Below, piece after piece: positions 18,012-26,196 of a DNA stretch of 64,000 bases. The notes beneath the pieces are model-generated. The model was given only the letters and a program-made list of their open reading frames with translations. It did not search any database and was not told the origin of the DNA. The stretch comes from Streptomyces puniciscabiei (GTDB lineage Bacteria; Actinomycetota; Actinomycetes; Streptomycetales; Streptomycetaceae): NCBI RefSeq assembly GCF_006715785.1, contig NZ_VFNX01000008.1:53070-117069 (forward strand). The letters run 5' to 3'. The position numbers were made by a program, and so were the translations under genes. The number at the start of each line of letters is the position of its first letter. Positions within the stretch are counted from its first letter, which is position 1.

Positions 18012-18334
18012 CGTACGCCGTGGCGCGGGTGCCATCTCGTCGCCGGTGAGCAGGCACGAGTCGAGCGAGACCGGCAGACGCCGTTCTCGCCGCCGGACGA
18101 CGGTGCTCACGCCGTGGTCGTCGGCCTCCTGCGGCAGGCCGTACTCGGCGAGGATCCGCGTGCAGTTGGGCGCGATCTGCAGGCCGACGCCCACCTCGCC
18201 GAACTCCTTGGCCCCTTCCAGGACACGTACCGCAGTCCCTGGCGGGCCAGGGCGAAAGCCGCGCCGAGGCCTCCGATGCCGCGGCCGACGACGAGGACGT
18301 CGGGCCGTCCGGCTGGGGCGGATTCAGGGTTCAT
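18012..18334 (-). pseudogene. FAD monooxygenase relic (3-hydroxybenzoate 6-hydroxylase type)
   Basis: Starting at ATG 18334, the frame gives PDVLVVGRGIGGLGAAFALA, the FAD-binding loop, then shifts frame near 18225 and continues as GVGLQIAPNCTRILAEYGL. This is the N-terminal quarter of a class A flavin monooxygenase of the salicylate/3-hydroxybenzoate hydroxylase group. The rest is missing; the frame ends near the terminator at 18011. It is broken by at least one frameshift and a large deletion. Confidence 0.65.
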
Positions 18335-18340
18335 GACGTG

Positions 18341-18379
18341 TGTTCCTTCGATCGTGGGTGTGTTCCTTCGATCGTGGGA
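18341..18379. repeat. tandem duplication of 20 bases
   Basis: TGTTCCTTCGATCGTGGGTG at 18341-18360 is repeated immediately at 18361-18379 (19 bases identical). Read on the minus strand, each copy contains GAAGGAACA, the ribosome binding region of the monooxygenase relic. It looks like a replication-slippage duplication. Confidence 0.8.
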
Positions 18380-18384
18380 CGGTC

Positions 18385-18790
18385 CCCGGGTCACAGCCAG
18401 GCGCCCAGCGTGGGTGCGGGCGTGCCGTCGGCGGTGAGCGGGAGGCGTGCCGTAGGCGGTGAGCGGGCCGGTGTCCCGTCCGGTCAGATGGGCCGCGATG
18501 TCGTGCAGCTCGCCGGTGACCAGGGCGGCCGCGCCCTCGCCCGGCAGGTCCCACGCGGCTCCGGCGGCCGTGGCCCGCAGGCTCACGGCCTGGCCCGGTG
18601 CCGCGGCGCGCTTGGGGACGACGACGTCGGACAGCGCTGAGGAAGTCGGTGGACAGGTCGGCGCAGGACACGCCGCCCGCCAGGTCGACGGCGTGCACGC
18701 ACACTTCACGGGAGCGCAGCCAGGGCACCTCGGTCGCCGGTCCGGTCCGGCCCTGTGGGGTGACGACCTGCGCATCACTGTTCCGCGTCC
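18385..18790 (-). pseudogene. mycothiol-dependent maleylpyruvate isomerase relic
   Basis: Fragments in two frames read WLRSREVCVHAVDLAGGVS, LSTDFLSA, VVPKRAAAPGQAVSLRAT and AAWDLPGEGAAALVTGELH. They follow the C-terminal half of mycothiol-dependent maleylpyruvate isomerases. The N-terminal part with the metal ligands is lost, and at least one frameshift is present. Maleylpyruvate isomerase acts after ring cleavage of gentisate, which fits the neighbouring 3-hydroxybenzoate 6-hydroxylase relic. Confidence 0.6.
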
Positions 18791-18822
18791 AGCACGGCCA
18801 TCCCCCGCCCAAGCGGGTCGGT

Positions 18823-19656
18823 TCAGCCCGGTGTCGGCGCGCCTGCGCCTGGTCGGCCGCGCCACCCGGCCGTCGTGGTGCGACGTTCGGGCCGCCAGGT
18901 CGCCACCAGGGCGCCGGCCAGCAGGAGTTCGGCGATGTCCCCGCCGTAGTACATGATCTCCGCGCCTTGCTGGACCTGGTGGATGGGGGCGTGGACGTCG
19001 ATCAGGAAGCCACCGTACATGGCCTGTGCGATCAGGGCGTGCGCGGCGATGGCGACGCCCAGGTACACCAGCCGGCTCCGCACACCGGGCCGGCTGGGTG
19101 CGGGGTCGGGTCCGGCGATGACGTGGGCGAACAGGCATCCCGACACGAGGAAGTGCGCGTGCAGGAGCCAGTGCCCTGCCGGGTGGGTCATGGCGGTGTT
19201 GTACAGCGGCGTGAAGTACAGCACTCCCAGGGTTGCGGTGCTCAGCACGAGCGCTGTCGCGGGACGCACCAGCAGTCGAGCCGGTGCGCTGTGCAGTGTT
19301 ACGGCCACTCGGCGGGCTTGGCCGTGGGGCAGCGTGCGCAGGAGAAGCGTGACCGGCGCTGCCAGCACGAGCGCCAGGGGCGCGTACATACCGATGAGCA
19401 TGTGCTGGGCCATGTGACCGCGGAAGTCGGCGTGTGCGGCGGGCGCCAGCGGCGGCAGCAGCGCGACGGCGAGCAGTGCCAGACCGGTGAGGAAGGATGC
19501 CGACCGCCAGGTGTTCCACCCCTGTACGGGGTTGCGGCGCCTTGCCCGTCGTGCGGCGAGCAGGTAGCCACCGGCAACGCCGAGCAGGAGCAAAGCCGTC
19601 AGTACGGTTCCGGGCAGGCCGTCAGTGCCCCCTCCCTGATGGTGCATCGTGCCCAT
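18823..19656 (-). CDS. CtaG-like cytochrome c oxidase assembly membrane protein
   Basis: The 277-residue protein starts at ATG 19656, overlapping the upstream stop by one base (TGATG). It has about seven membrane segments. Conserved histidines appear in GHMAQHMLIGMYAPL and HWLLHAHFLVSGCLFAHVIAG, with the closing QGAEIMYYGGDIAELLLA characteristic of the caa3-type CtaG family. Family members are linked to copper handling and cytochrome oxidase assembly. Translational coupling with the DUF2243 gene suggests the two membrane proteins act together. Confidence 0.85.
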   Translation of the reverse strand: MGTMHHQGGGTDGLPGTVLTALLLLGVAGGYLLAARRARRRNPVQGWNTWRSASFLTGLALLAVALLPPLAPAAHADFRGHMAQHMLIGMYAPLALVLAAPVTLLLRTLPHGQARRVAVTLHSAPARLLVRPATALVLSTATLGVLYFTPLYNTAMTHPAGHWLLHAHFLVSGCLFAHVIAGPDPAPSRPGVRSRLVYLGVAIAAHALIAQAMYGGFLIDVHAPIHQVQQGAEIMYYGGDIAELLLAGALVATWRPERRTTTAGWRGRPGAGAPTPG

Positions 19657-20222
19657 CAGGCGCGGCCTCCGGCCCGCTCGCCGCCACGGGAATCCTCGGG
19701 GGCGAAGGGCCGACCGCTGCGCTGCAGCAGGTAGCCGCTGATCAGGAACAAGCCGCCCAGGACGAGGAAACCCGCGTCCCACCAAGCCTGGTGAGGGCCG
19801 CCACGGACATGGTGGATGCCGAGGATCTGGTGGTCCAGGACGCCCTCGACCAGGTTGAACAAACCCCAGCCGGCCAGGATCCAGCCCCACAGAACCCGCG
19901 AGGTCCACACCGCTCGCCGGTTGTGCGTGACCCGCGAATACAGGATGGCCAGGCCCACCAGTACGGCGATCCAGCACACCGCGTGGAAGATGCCGTCCCA
20001 CACGGTGTTCATCTCCAGCCCCGACACCGTGTGGGGGTCGTAGTACTTCAGCCCGATGTGGTCGTGGTTGGTGCTGGTGAGCATGTGGTGCCACTGCAGC
20101 AGCTGGTGCAGCAGGATGCCGTCGACGAATCCGCCGAGGCCGACTCCGAGGACGATCCCCGGTAGCCGCAGACTGTTCGGCACCGCCGGTAGTGCGCGGG
20201 CATCGCCCGCCGTCGTGACCAT
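19656..20222 (-). CDS. DUF2243 membrane protein
   Basis: ATG 20222 gives 188 residues; a longer reading from 20276 adds an unlikely N-terminus. The protein has four to five membrane segments and the DUF2243 pattern: GFVDGILLHQLLQWHHM, NTVWDGIFHAVCW and LVEGVLDHQILGIHHV, with many membrane-embedded His residues. The function is not established. It is nearly always next to a CtaG-like gene in actinobacteria, as here, so a role around respiratory metal centres is a reasonable inference. Confidence 0.85.
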   Translation of the reverse strand: MVTTAGDARALPAVPNSLRLPGIVLGVGLGGFVDGILLHQLLQWHHMLTSTNHDHIGLKYYDPHTVSGLEMNTVWDGIFHAVCWIAVLVGLAILYSRVTHNRRAVWTSRVLWGWILAGWGLFNLVEGVLDHQILGIHHVRGGPHQAWWDAGFLVLGGLFLISGYLLQRSGRPFAPEDSRGGERAGGRA

Positions 20223-20723
20223 CACCTGTTGTCCGTCCCGTCGACAGCGTGAGTCAGCGTCAGGTCCTCCCGACACGGTTTCCCGTCCGGCTCACCTCAA
20301 CCAACGGTCCGTACGGCTTCAGCCATATCGCCCATTCCCGGCGATGCGCTGCTGTTCCTCGCAGAACATCGAGGTCGATGGCGCCCCGGCAGGACCGGGA
20401 GGCGCTGTTGTCCCCTGTGCGCCGGGGCCGAACCAGACTTGTTCACCCACACACTTTTCGTGAACGAAGGCGTCCAGGAGTCCCGGCGCTCGCAGTTTTT
20501 TCCACTCAGGTCCATGACAATGTCGCTACCGTGATCGGGTCCCGACCGCCAGCACTACGGTCGCAGCGCGTGCCGGCCGCCGCCGGGGAGCGCCGAGGCG
20601 AGCGGGGGCCACGCGTCAACTCCACGGTGGACGCACGGTGGCGCCCTCTGTCGGTCCGGGCAGCGGTACGGTGTGCCCCTGAGCATCACCGGGCCGATGG
20701 CCTGTGATCACTAGGGGAGTTTC
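20223..20723. other. long intergenic region between divergent genes
   Basis: These 501 bases separate the DUF2243 operon from the secreted hydrolase. They contain an inverted repeat GTTCAC (20441-20446) and GTGAAC (20460-20465), and a short T-run near 20496-20501. No supported gene was seen; a plus-strand open frame here (20249-20707) has no ribosome site and a composition unlike protein. Confidence 0.45.
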
Positions 20724-22079
20724 ATGCACCACCGCAGACCGCGCCACCGCCGCAGACTCATAGCCCGAGCGGTCGGTACCGCAGGTGTGCTCGCCGTCGC
20801 CCTGGGTGCCGGGGTGACGCCGTCGATGGCCGCCGGGAAGACCTCCTCCAAGCCCACGGCCACGGGGTCGTCGCCCGACCAGGACACCACGAACGACCAG
20901 GACACCACGAACTGGGCGCCCGAGAACGACAGTGCGGCCGCGCCCAAGGGCGCCCACCCGGCCGCCACGCTCAGCCGTGGCCGGACCTCCGCCGTCCAGC
21001 TCAAGCTTCCCGCGCCGAGCGGGCGCTACCAGGTCGGCACGTTCAGCCAGCACCTCGTCGACAAGTCCCGCACGGACCCGTACGTACCGGGCAACCGGGC
21101 TCGCGAGTTGATGGTGACGTACTGGTATCCGGCCTCCTCCACGTCCGGGTACCCCCTGGCACCGTGGATGCCGTCGGGCTCGGGTGCTCACTTCCTCTAC
21201 TCGCGCGGCCTGTCGCCGCAGCAGGTCACGCTGCCGCAGACCGCGAGCCACGTCCTGGCCCCGGTCAAGACCTCGCTCGGCAAGCTGCCCGTGCTCCTGT
21301 ACTCGACCGGGCTGCACTCGGACCGCGCGATGGGCACCGCCCTGGCCGAGGACCTCGCCAGCCGCGGCTACATCGTCATCGCGGTCGATCACACGCACGA
21401 CGCCAATGAAGTGCAGTTCCCGGACGGACGGCTCGAGGTCAACACCATGCCGGCCGGCGCGCACTCCTCCGACACGCTCAACGTGCGCGCCGCCGACATC
21501 CGCTTCGTCATCAACCAGCTCGGCACCATCGCCAAGGGCGGCAACCCGGACGTCGACCACGCCAAGCTCCCCTCCGGTCTGTCGCAGGCGGTGGACACGT
21601 CCCGCATCGGGATGTTCGGCTGGTCGCTGGGCGGCGCCGCGGTGGACACCGCCATGCAGCTCGACCACCGCATCGACGCCGGCGCCAACCTGGACGGCCA
21701 GTTCTTCGGCACGGCGCCGGGCAAGGACCTGGACCGTCCGTTCATGCTCTTCAGTTCCGGCACGCACAACCGCAACAACGACTCGTCGTGGCGCAAGCTG
21801 TGGCCCCATCTCAAGGGATACCGGGTCGACATCCAGCTCCACGGCTCCAGGCACCTGTCGTTCAGCGACAACGAGTGGCTGGTGCCGCAGGTGGCGCCCC
21901 TGCTCGGGATGTCGCCGGACCAGGTGCAGCAGCAGTACGGCACGATCGACCCCAACCGGGCGATCAAGGTCCAGCGTGACTACCTCGCCGCCTTCTTCGA
22001 CCAGGAGCTCGGTAAGAAGCACAGCACCCTCCTGGACGGCCCCTCCAAGAGCTACCCGGAGATCGCCTTCGTCCGCTGA
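20724..22079 (+). CDS. secreted alpha/beta hydrolase (platelet-activating-factor acetylhydrolase-like)
   Basis: The 451-residue protein starts at ATG 20724. Residues 1-36 form a signal peptide with an Arg-rich front and cleavage near SMAA. An acidic, Thr-rich linker follows. The hydrolase core shows LPVLLYSTGLHSDRAMG (oxyanion region), IVIAVDHTHDAN, the nucleophile elbow GMFGWSLGGAA with Ser, and a final GSRHLSFSD with the catalytic His. This layout fits the PAF-acetylhydrolase/chlorophyllase-like group of secreted esterases. A strong terminator follows. Confidence 0.85.
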   Translation: MHHRRPRHRRRLIARAVGTAGVLAVALGAGVTPSMAAGKTSSKPTATGSSPDQDTTNDQDTTNWAPENDSAAAPKGAHPAATLSRGRTSAVQLKLPAPSGRYQVGTFSQHLVDKSRTDPYVPGNRARELMVTYWYPASSTSGYPLAPWMPSGSGAHFLYSRGLSPQQVTLPQTASHVLAPVKTSLGKLPVLLYSTGLHSDRAMGTALAEDLASRGYIVIAVDHTHDANEVQFPDGRLEVNTMPAGAHSSDTLNVRAADIRFVINQLGTIAKGGNPDVDHAKLPSGLSQAVDTSRIGMFGWSLGGAAVDTAMQLDHRIDAGANLDGQFFGTAPGKDLDRPFMLFSSGTHNRNNDSSWRKLWPHLKGYRVDIQLHGSRHLSFSDNEWLVPQVAPLLGMSPDQVQQQYGTIDPNRAIKVQRDYLAAFFDQELGKKHSTLLDGPSKSYPEIAFVR

Positions 22080-22095
22080 CCGGCCCCCGAGAAAC

Positions 22096-22113
22096 GGGCC
22101 CCTTCTGGGGCCC
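22096..22113 (+). terminator. hairpin terminator
   Basis: GGGCCCC at 22096-22102 and GGGGCCC at 22107-22113 form a perfect 7-base stem with loop TTCT. It starts 17 bases after the hydrolase stop codon. No T-run follows, as is usual in Streptomyces. Confidence 0.8.
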
Positions 22114-22873
22114 GCCCATCCCGGGCGCTCGGCCGAGTACGACCTGGGTCACCGCACCGGCACGACACGCGTACAAGTACGAGTACGACCCAGGGACGTA
22201 AGTGTGATTGTTGTGTGATCTCATGCGGCTAAAGTGTGCGCTTGTCGAACGTTCGAGCGCTCGCCGCCCGGTTGAGAGAGGATTCGCTGCCCTGCCCACC
22301 GCTTCCCGGGCGCCGCGCCACAGCGCACCCTCCGCCCGCCACAATGCCGCTGCCCGGTCAGGTGCGCCCGCCGGGCGCCTCGCTCGTCGTACAACTGTCA
22401 CTGGCAGCCGCCCTCCCTGTGGGCGGCCCGGAGGCCATCCCGTCCAAGGGCGTGCCAGAAGCAGTGTCGACCGCTGCGGAGCGGATCGTCGGAGACATCC
22501 CGCAGTCGGCGTGCATCGCGATCGACGCCGGGACGACGACGGGGAGCCGCACGGCAGACGCGTGCACGTCGGCCGGAGCACCGGCGTCCGCCCCCGTGGG
22601 CCTCGCCGACGCCCGGGAGCCGACGCCGACGGATCCCGTCGTTGACCGCTGCGCCCTGTGCACGGGCCTCGACGACCAGGCCCGCCACGGCTACCACCCC
22701 GGCTGGGCCGCCCCCGACGGCACCGTCACCGACAGCCTGTCCCAGCCGTACTGCCACCCACGCACGACCACCGGCGGTCTGCCGGAGGGCACACACCGGC
22801 TCCGCCCGCGGCTCCCGGACAGCCCAGCGCCTGTACCCCCGCCGCCCCGCCTGACCACTGAAGGACCACCGTC
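22114..22873. other. 760-base gap with no supported gene
   Basis: A plus-strand open frame crosses most of this gap, but it is rich in Pro, Thr and Ala and lacks a ribosome site. Short stretches such as VDRCALCTGLDDQARHGYHP hint at former coding sequence but match no family I know. The repeated CGTACAAGTACGAGTACG near 22170-22190 lies after the hydrolase terminator. The ribosome site of the glycosyltransferase (GAAGGACC) is at the right edge. Confidence 0.4.
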
Positions 22874-24793
22874 ATGGCCACCCTCCCCACCGCCCAGACC
22901 ACCACCGCCCAGACCACCGGCGCCCACAGCGGCCACCGGGCCGCGCGCCGGCGCGGCAGCCGGCCGGAAGCCCCGGCGGCCTGGGAACGCCCCGCGCTGG
23001 CCGCGGTGCTGGTCGTCGCCGCGCTGCTGTACGCCTGGGGCCTCGGGCACGCCGCGATTCACCCCTACTACAGCGCGGCGATACGGTCCATGGCCGACAG
23101 TTGGCGGGCCTTCTTCTTCGGCGGTCTGGATCCCAGCGGTTCGATCACCCTCGACAAGCTGCCCGGCGCCTTCTGGCCCGAGGCCATCTCGGTCTGGGTC
23201 TTCGGCCCGAGCACGTGGGCGGCGGCGCTGCCGCAGGTCGTCGAGGGCGTGCTCACCGTATGGCTGCTCCACCGGATCGTACGGGCCTGGGCCGGGCCCT
23301 TCGCCGCGCTGGTCGCCGCGCTGACGCTCACCTTCACCCCGGTCACCGTGGTCCTGAACAGGGCCACCATCCCGGACACCGCACTCACTCTGCTGCTGGT
23401 GGCAGCCGCCGGCGCCCTGCAGAAGGCGGTGCGCTCCGGGCAGCTGCTGCCGTTGATCACCTGCGGCGTGTGGGTCGGGCTCGCCTTCCAGACGAAGATG
23501 CTGCAGGCCTGGCTGGTGCTGCCGGTCTTCGCCCTCGTCTACCAACTCGCCGCGAGCGGCACGCCGTTGCGACGGGTCCTGCGCCTGCTGCTGAGCGGTG
23601 CGGTGACCCTGGCCGTCTCCTGTTCGTGGGCGCTGCTCGCCTGGCTGACGCCCGCAGCGGACCGCCCGTACGTCGACGGCACCTCCAACAACAATCCCTT
23701 CAGCCTGGTCTTCGGCTACAACGGCCTGAGCCGCTTCAGCGACGACGACACCGCGCTCGGTGCCGTGTCGGGGACCGCCGCCAGCCGGACCTCCGGAAAC
23801 ACCGGCTGGGGCATGCTGGTCAACCACACCGTCGGCCCGCAGATCGCCTGGTTCCTGCCGCTGGCCGTGCTCGCCACCGTACTGGCCCTGCTCTGGCGCG
23901 CCCGCGAACCGCGAACCGACCTGCTGCGCGCCGGTTTCCTCCTCTGGGGCGGCTGGCTGGCCGTGCACGTCGTGGTGTTCAGCGTCTCCAACGGCAATCA
24001 CCCTTACTACACGGCCGTGCTCGCACCGGCCATCGCCGCGCTCGCCGGGGGCGGGCTCGCCCTCTTCCGGTCCGAGTACGAGGCAGGCGGTCAGCGGCGG
24101 GTGTGGCTGCCGTCGGCCATCGTGCTGACGGTGGTCTGGGCGGTGGTACTGGACGTGCCGACCTTGTTCGTCTCCTGGCTGCTGCTGCTCGCCGTGGGCC
24201 TCGCGGGGTGCGGCGCGCTGGGCCTGTGGACCAGCGGGTCAGGCTCCTCCCAAGGGATGGTCCAGGGCTCCCTGGCCGCCGCGATCGCGGCCACTCTGCT
24301 CCTGCCCGCCGGCTGGGCCGCCTCCTCGCTGGACCCGCTCTACGCGGGCGCCTCCACGTCGCCCACCGCCGGTCCGGTCGGCAAGGTCTACCGCCACGCC
24401 GTGCACCATCGATCCGCCCTGCGCCGGGTCGGGCTCGACCAGCCCAGCGCCCGTGACACCGCCCTGCTCGACTACCTCACCGCACACCACCACGGCGAGA
24501 AGTACCTCCTCGCCACCCAGGCCGCCTACCCCGCGGAGCGCCTGCTGCGCGCGCAGTCGCAGCCCATGCTGGTCATGGGCGGCTTCACCGGCAAAACCCC
24601 CTTCCCCACCGCCGACCAACTCGGCACCCTGATCACCACGCACCAACTCCGCTACGTCCTGCTCACCTCGGTGCGGCCCACCACCCCGGCCACCACCTGG
24701 GTGAAGTCCCACTGCACACGCATCCACTCCAAGGCGTACGGCTGGCGCACCAGGGGCAGCTTCAGCCTTTACGACTGCCGCCCGGACAACTGA
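22874..24793 (+). CDS. GT39/ArnT-like membrane glycosyltransferase
   Basis: ATG 22874 follows GAAGGACC; 639 residues. Residues about 40-470 hold about eleven membrane segments. The first loop has YYSAAIRSMADSWRAFFFG and then LDKLPGAFWPEAISVWVFG, the hallmark of the PMT_2/YkcB type that transfers a sugar from a polyprenyl carrier; family members usually have DKPPG where this one has DKLPG. The C-terminal 150 residues form an extracytoplasmic domain (LMVMGGFTGKTPFPTADQL-like). The acceptor is unknown. It may decorate cell-envelope molecules. Confidence 0.82.
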   Translation: MATLPTAQTTTAQTTGAHSGHRAARRRGSRPEAPAAWERPALAAVLVVAALLYAWGLGHAAIHPYYSAAIRSMADSWRAFFFGGLDPSGSITLDKLPGAFWPEAISVWVFGPSTWAAALPQVVEGVLTVWLLHRIVRAWAGPFAALVAALTLTFTPVTVVLNRATIPDTALTLLLVAAAGALQKAVRSGQLLPLITCGVWVGLAFQTKMLQAWLVLPVFALVYQLAASGTPLRRVLRLLLSGAVTLAVSCSWALLAWLTPAADRPYVDGTSNNNPFSLVFGYNGLSRFSDDDTALGAVSGTAASRTSGNTGWGMLVNHTVGPQIAWFLPLAVLATVLALLWRAREPRTDLLRAGFLLWGGWLAVHVVVFSVSNGNHPYYTAVLAPAIAALAGGGLALFRSEYEAGGQRRVWLPSAIVLTVVWAVVLDVPTLFVSWLLLLAVGLAGCGALGLWTSGSGSSQGMVQGSLAAAIAATLLLPAGWAASSLDPLYAGASTSPTAGPVGKVYRHAVHHRSALRRVGLDQPSARDTALLDYLTAHHHGEKYLLATQAAYPAERLLRAQSQPMLVMGGFTGKTPFPTADQLGTLITTHQLRYVLLTSVRPTTPATTWVKSHCTRIHSKAYGWRTRGSFSLYDCRPDN

Positions 24794-24892
24794 GCCGACG
24801 GCGCCGCCAGCCCCGGCCGCCCCCTGCGAGGTCGCCCCAAGGCCTCCCACGGCCGAGCCCAGCGCCTCGGGTCCTGGCGGGCGGGGTCCCGA

Positions 24893-24999
24893 TCTCCTCG
24901 CAGTACGCCAAGTAGGTGCCCTTGTCGGCGTCGACGAACGTGATGTCGACGCCCGGACCGGTGCCGAGCGTGCGCAGCGTCTCGAGCACGGGGAGCGCG
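24893..24999 (-). pseudogene. O-methyltransferase internal fragment
   Basis: The minus-strand frame reads PVLETLRTLGTGPGVDITFV and then DADKGTYLAYCEEI. This matches the metal-binding DADK region of caffeoyl-CoA-type O-methyltransferases. Only about 36 codons remain, fused on both sides to unrelated sequence. Confidence 0.6.
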
Positions 25000-25004
25000 C
25001 CGCC

Positions 25005-25593
25005 TTCTCGCCGCGCGCGACGGGGAACACCCGGGCCGCGTGGGGCCACTGCGGTACTCGCGGGGGTGCAGTCGCTCACCGAGCCGTGTCCGCGTCTCGC
25101 GGTGTGCGTCCACGTCGGCGCGTTCGGCCGGTGCCGCTGCGACGACCGCGTCAAGGCCCGCGAGCAGCGCCGGGCGCGCCGCGCGGGGCAGCGTCCGCAG
25201 CCGCGTCGGCTCCTGGAGCGTCACATCGCCGCCCGACAGTGCGCAGGCCGGCCGCAGCACGTCGGTGACGGTGTCCAGCAACAGGCCGGCCCCGGCCATG
25301 AGCCGGGCCTGGTTGACCACGGCCCGCGTCTCGCGCACCGGGATCCGGTCGGGATGCGGCCCAGGTACGCAGAGACCGGCGAGATCCCGCAGATCCCGCA
25401 GGCCGTCCTCGCCCAGCGGGCGTGCTGCTGCCCGCCAACGCCAGGTACAGGGTTCGTCGTCCACCGCGCCGCCCAGGTGCAGGACGGTCCAGCGGTCGCC
25501 CGCGGCGGCGATCAGCTCGTCGTGCCGGTCGAGCATCTCGGCGTACGTGTGCCGGTAGTCGCCGTACGTCGGGAGCGTGAGCAGGTTCACCAC
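25005..25593 (-). pseudogene. relic of a large MXAN_6230/SCO0854-like protein
   Basis: From about 25593 the minus frame gives LTLPTYGDYRHTYAEMLDRH, ETRAVVNQARLMAGAGLLLD and GERLHPREY. It then shifts frame near 25040 and continues PQWPHAARVFPVARGEKAAR. From memory this resembles the middle of the large MXAN_6230/SCO0854-type RING-domain proteins, but I am not certain of the family. Both ends are missing, and it abuts an O-methyltransferase fragment. The apparent in-frame C-terminus to 24769 is read-through. Confidence 0.5.
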
Positions 25594-25683
25594 TCCCTGC
25601 CGATCCTCAGTCCTCTGGCCGCCCCGCTCCACGCGAGGCGGCCCGAGACGACACCCGTGCCGTGTGCTCGTTTCCCCCTCACC

Positions 25684-25689
25684 TATGAT
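25684..25689 (+). promoter_or_regulatory. -10 box of a leaderless promoter
   Basis: TATGAT lies seven bases before the ATG at 25697, and no ribosome binding site is present. This spacing fits a leaderless transcript. No convincing -35 hexamer was seen. Confidence 0.4.
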
Positions 25690-25696
25690 CATGGGC

Positions 25697-26119
25697 ATGT
25701 CCGCACTCCGCGAGCGTTCCGCCCACAGTCAACTGGCCCCCGGTGAGCGTCTCCTGGCGTACGCCACCGTCGTCCCCGCCAAGAGTGCCAAGGGCATCGG
25801 TATCGGGGCATCCCTCGCGAACCACATGGTCAACACCATGGGCGCGCAGTCCGGTGGAGCGGGCAGCATCGCGGCGGGGATGCCGCGCACCTCCGGAGCG
25901 CTGCTGATGCGCGTGACCGACCAGCGCGTCGGACTGGTCCAGCCGCTGGACGGCACCCCGGTGTGGGAGGTGCCGCGGTCGTGGGTGATCCGGGTCGAGC
26001 GCCGGCCCCGGACGCAGCTGATGGCCCGCTTCCGGCTGCACTTCGCCGACGGCTCGTGGCTCGCCTTCCTCACCATGCGACGCCGTACGATCGAGCAGTT
26101 CCGCTCCCTCATCGGCTGA
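25697..26119 (+). CDS. hypothetical protein, possible PH-like domain
   Basis: The 140-residue protein starts at ATG 25697; in-frame ATGs at 25685 and 25691 overlap the likely promoter box. The middle (TSGALLMRVTDQRVGLVQPL and VPRSWVIRVERRP) and the end (MARFRLHFADGSWLAFLTM) look like the strand pattern of small bacterial PH-like domains. A Gly-rich loop separates N-terminal and core parts. No enzyme motif is visible. Confidence 0.65.
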   Translation: MSALRERSAHSQLAPGERLLAYATVVPAKSAKGIGIGASLANHMVNTMGAQSGGAGSIAAGMPRTSGALLMRVTDQRVGLVQPLDGTPVWEVPRSWVIRVERRPRTQLMARFRLHFADGSWLAFLTMRRRTIEQFRSLIG

Positions 26120-26134
26120 CGTCACCCGGCGCAC

Positions 26135-26151
26135 ATACCCCTCCCGGGTAT
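26135..26151 (+). promoter_or_regulatory. CsoR/CstR-like operator
   Basis: ATACCC at 26135-26140 and GGGTAT at 26146-26151 form an inverted repeat with a 5-base spacer (CTCCC). This is the form of operators bound by the copper sensor CsoR and its persulfide-sensing relatives. It overlaps a possible -10 box TATAAA (26149-26154), so binding would block transcription of the permease at 26197. Confidence 0.6.
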
Positions 26152-26196
26152 AAACTGGAGCCCAGTGGCGGCATACGACGGCGAGGGGTGTGCACC

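Noticed and set aside
20441..20465. Possible PHO box (GTTCACCC)
   Set aside because: Only one unit is present; the 11-base direct repeats of PhoP sites are missing.
22236..22870. Plus-strand open frame before the glycosyltransferase
   Set aside because: No ribosome site, low-complexity Pro/Thr composition and no recognisable domain.
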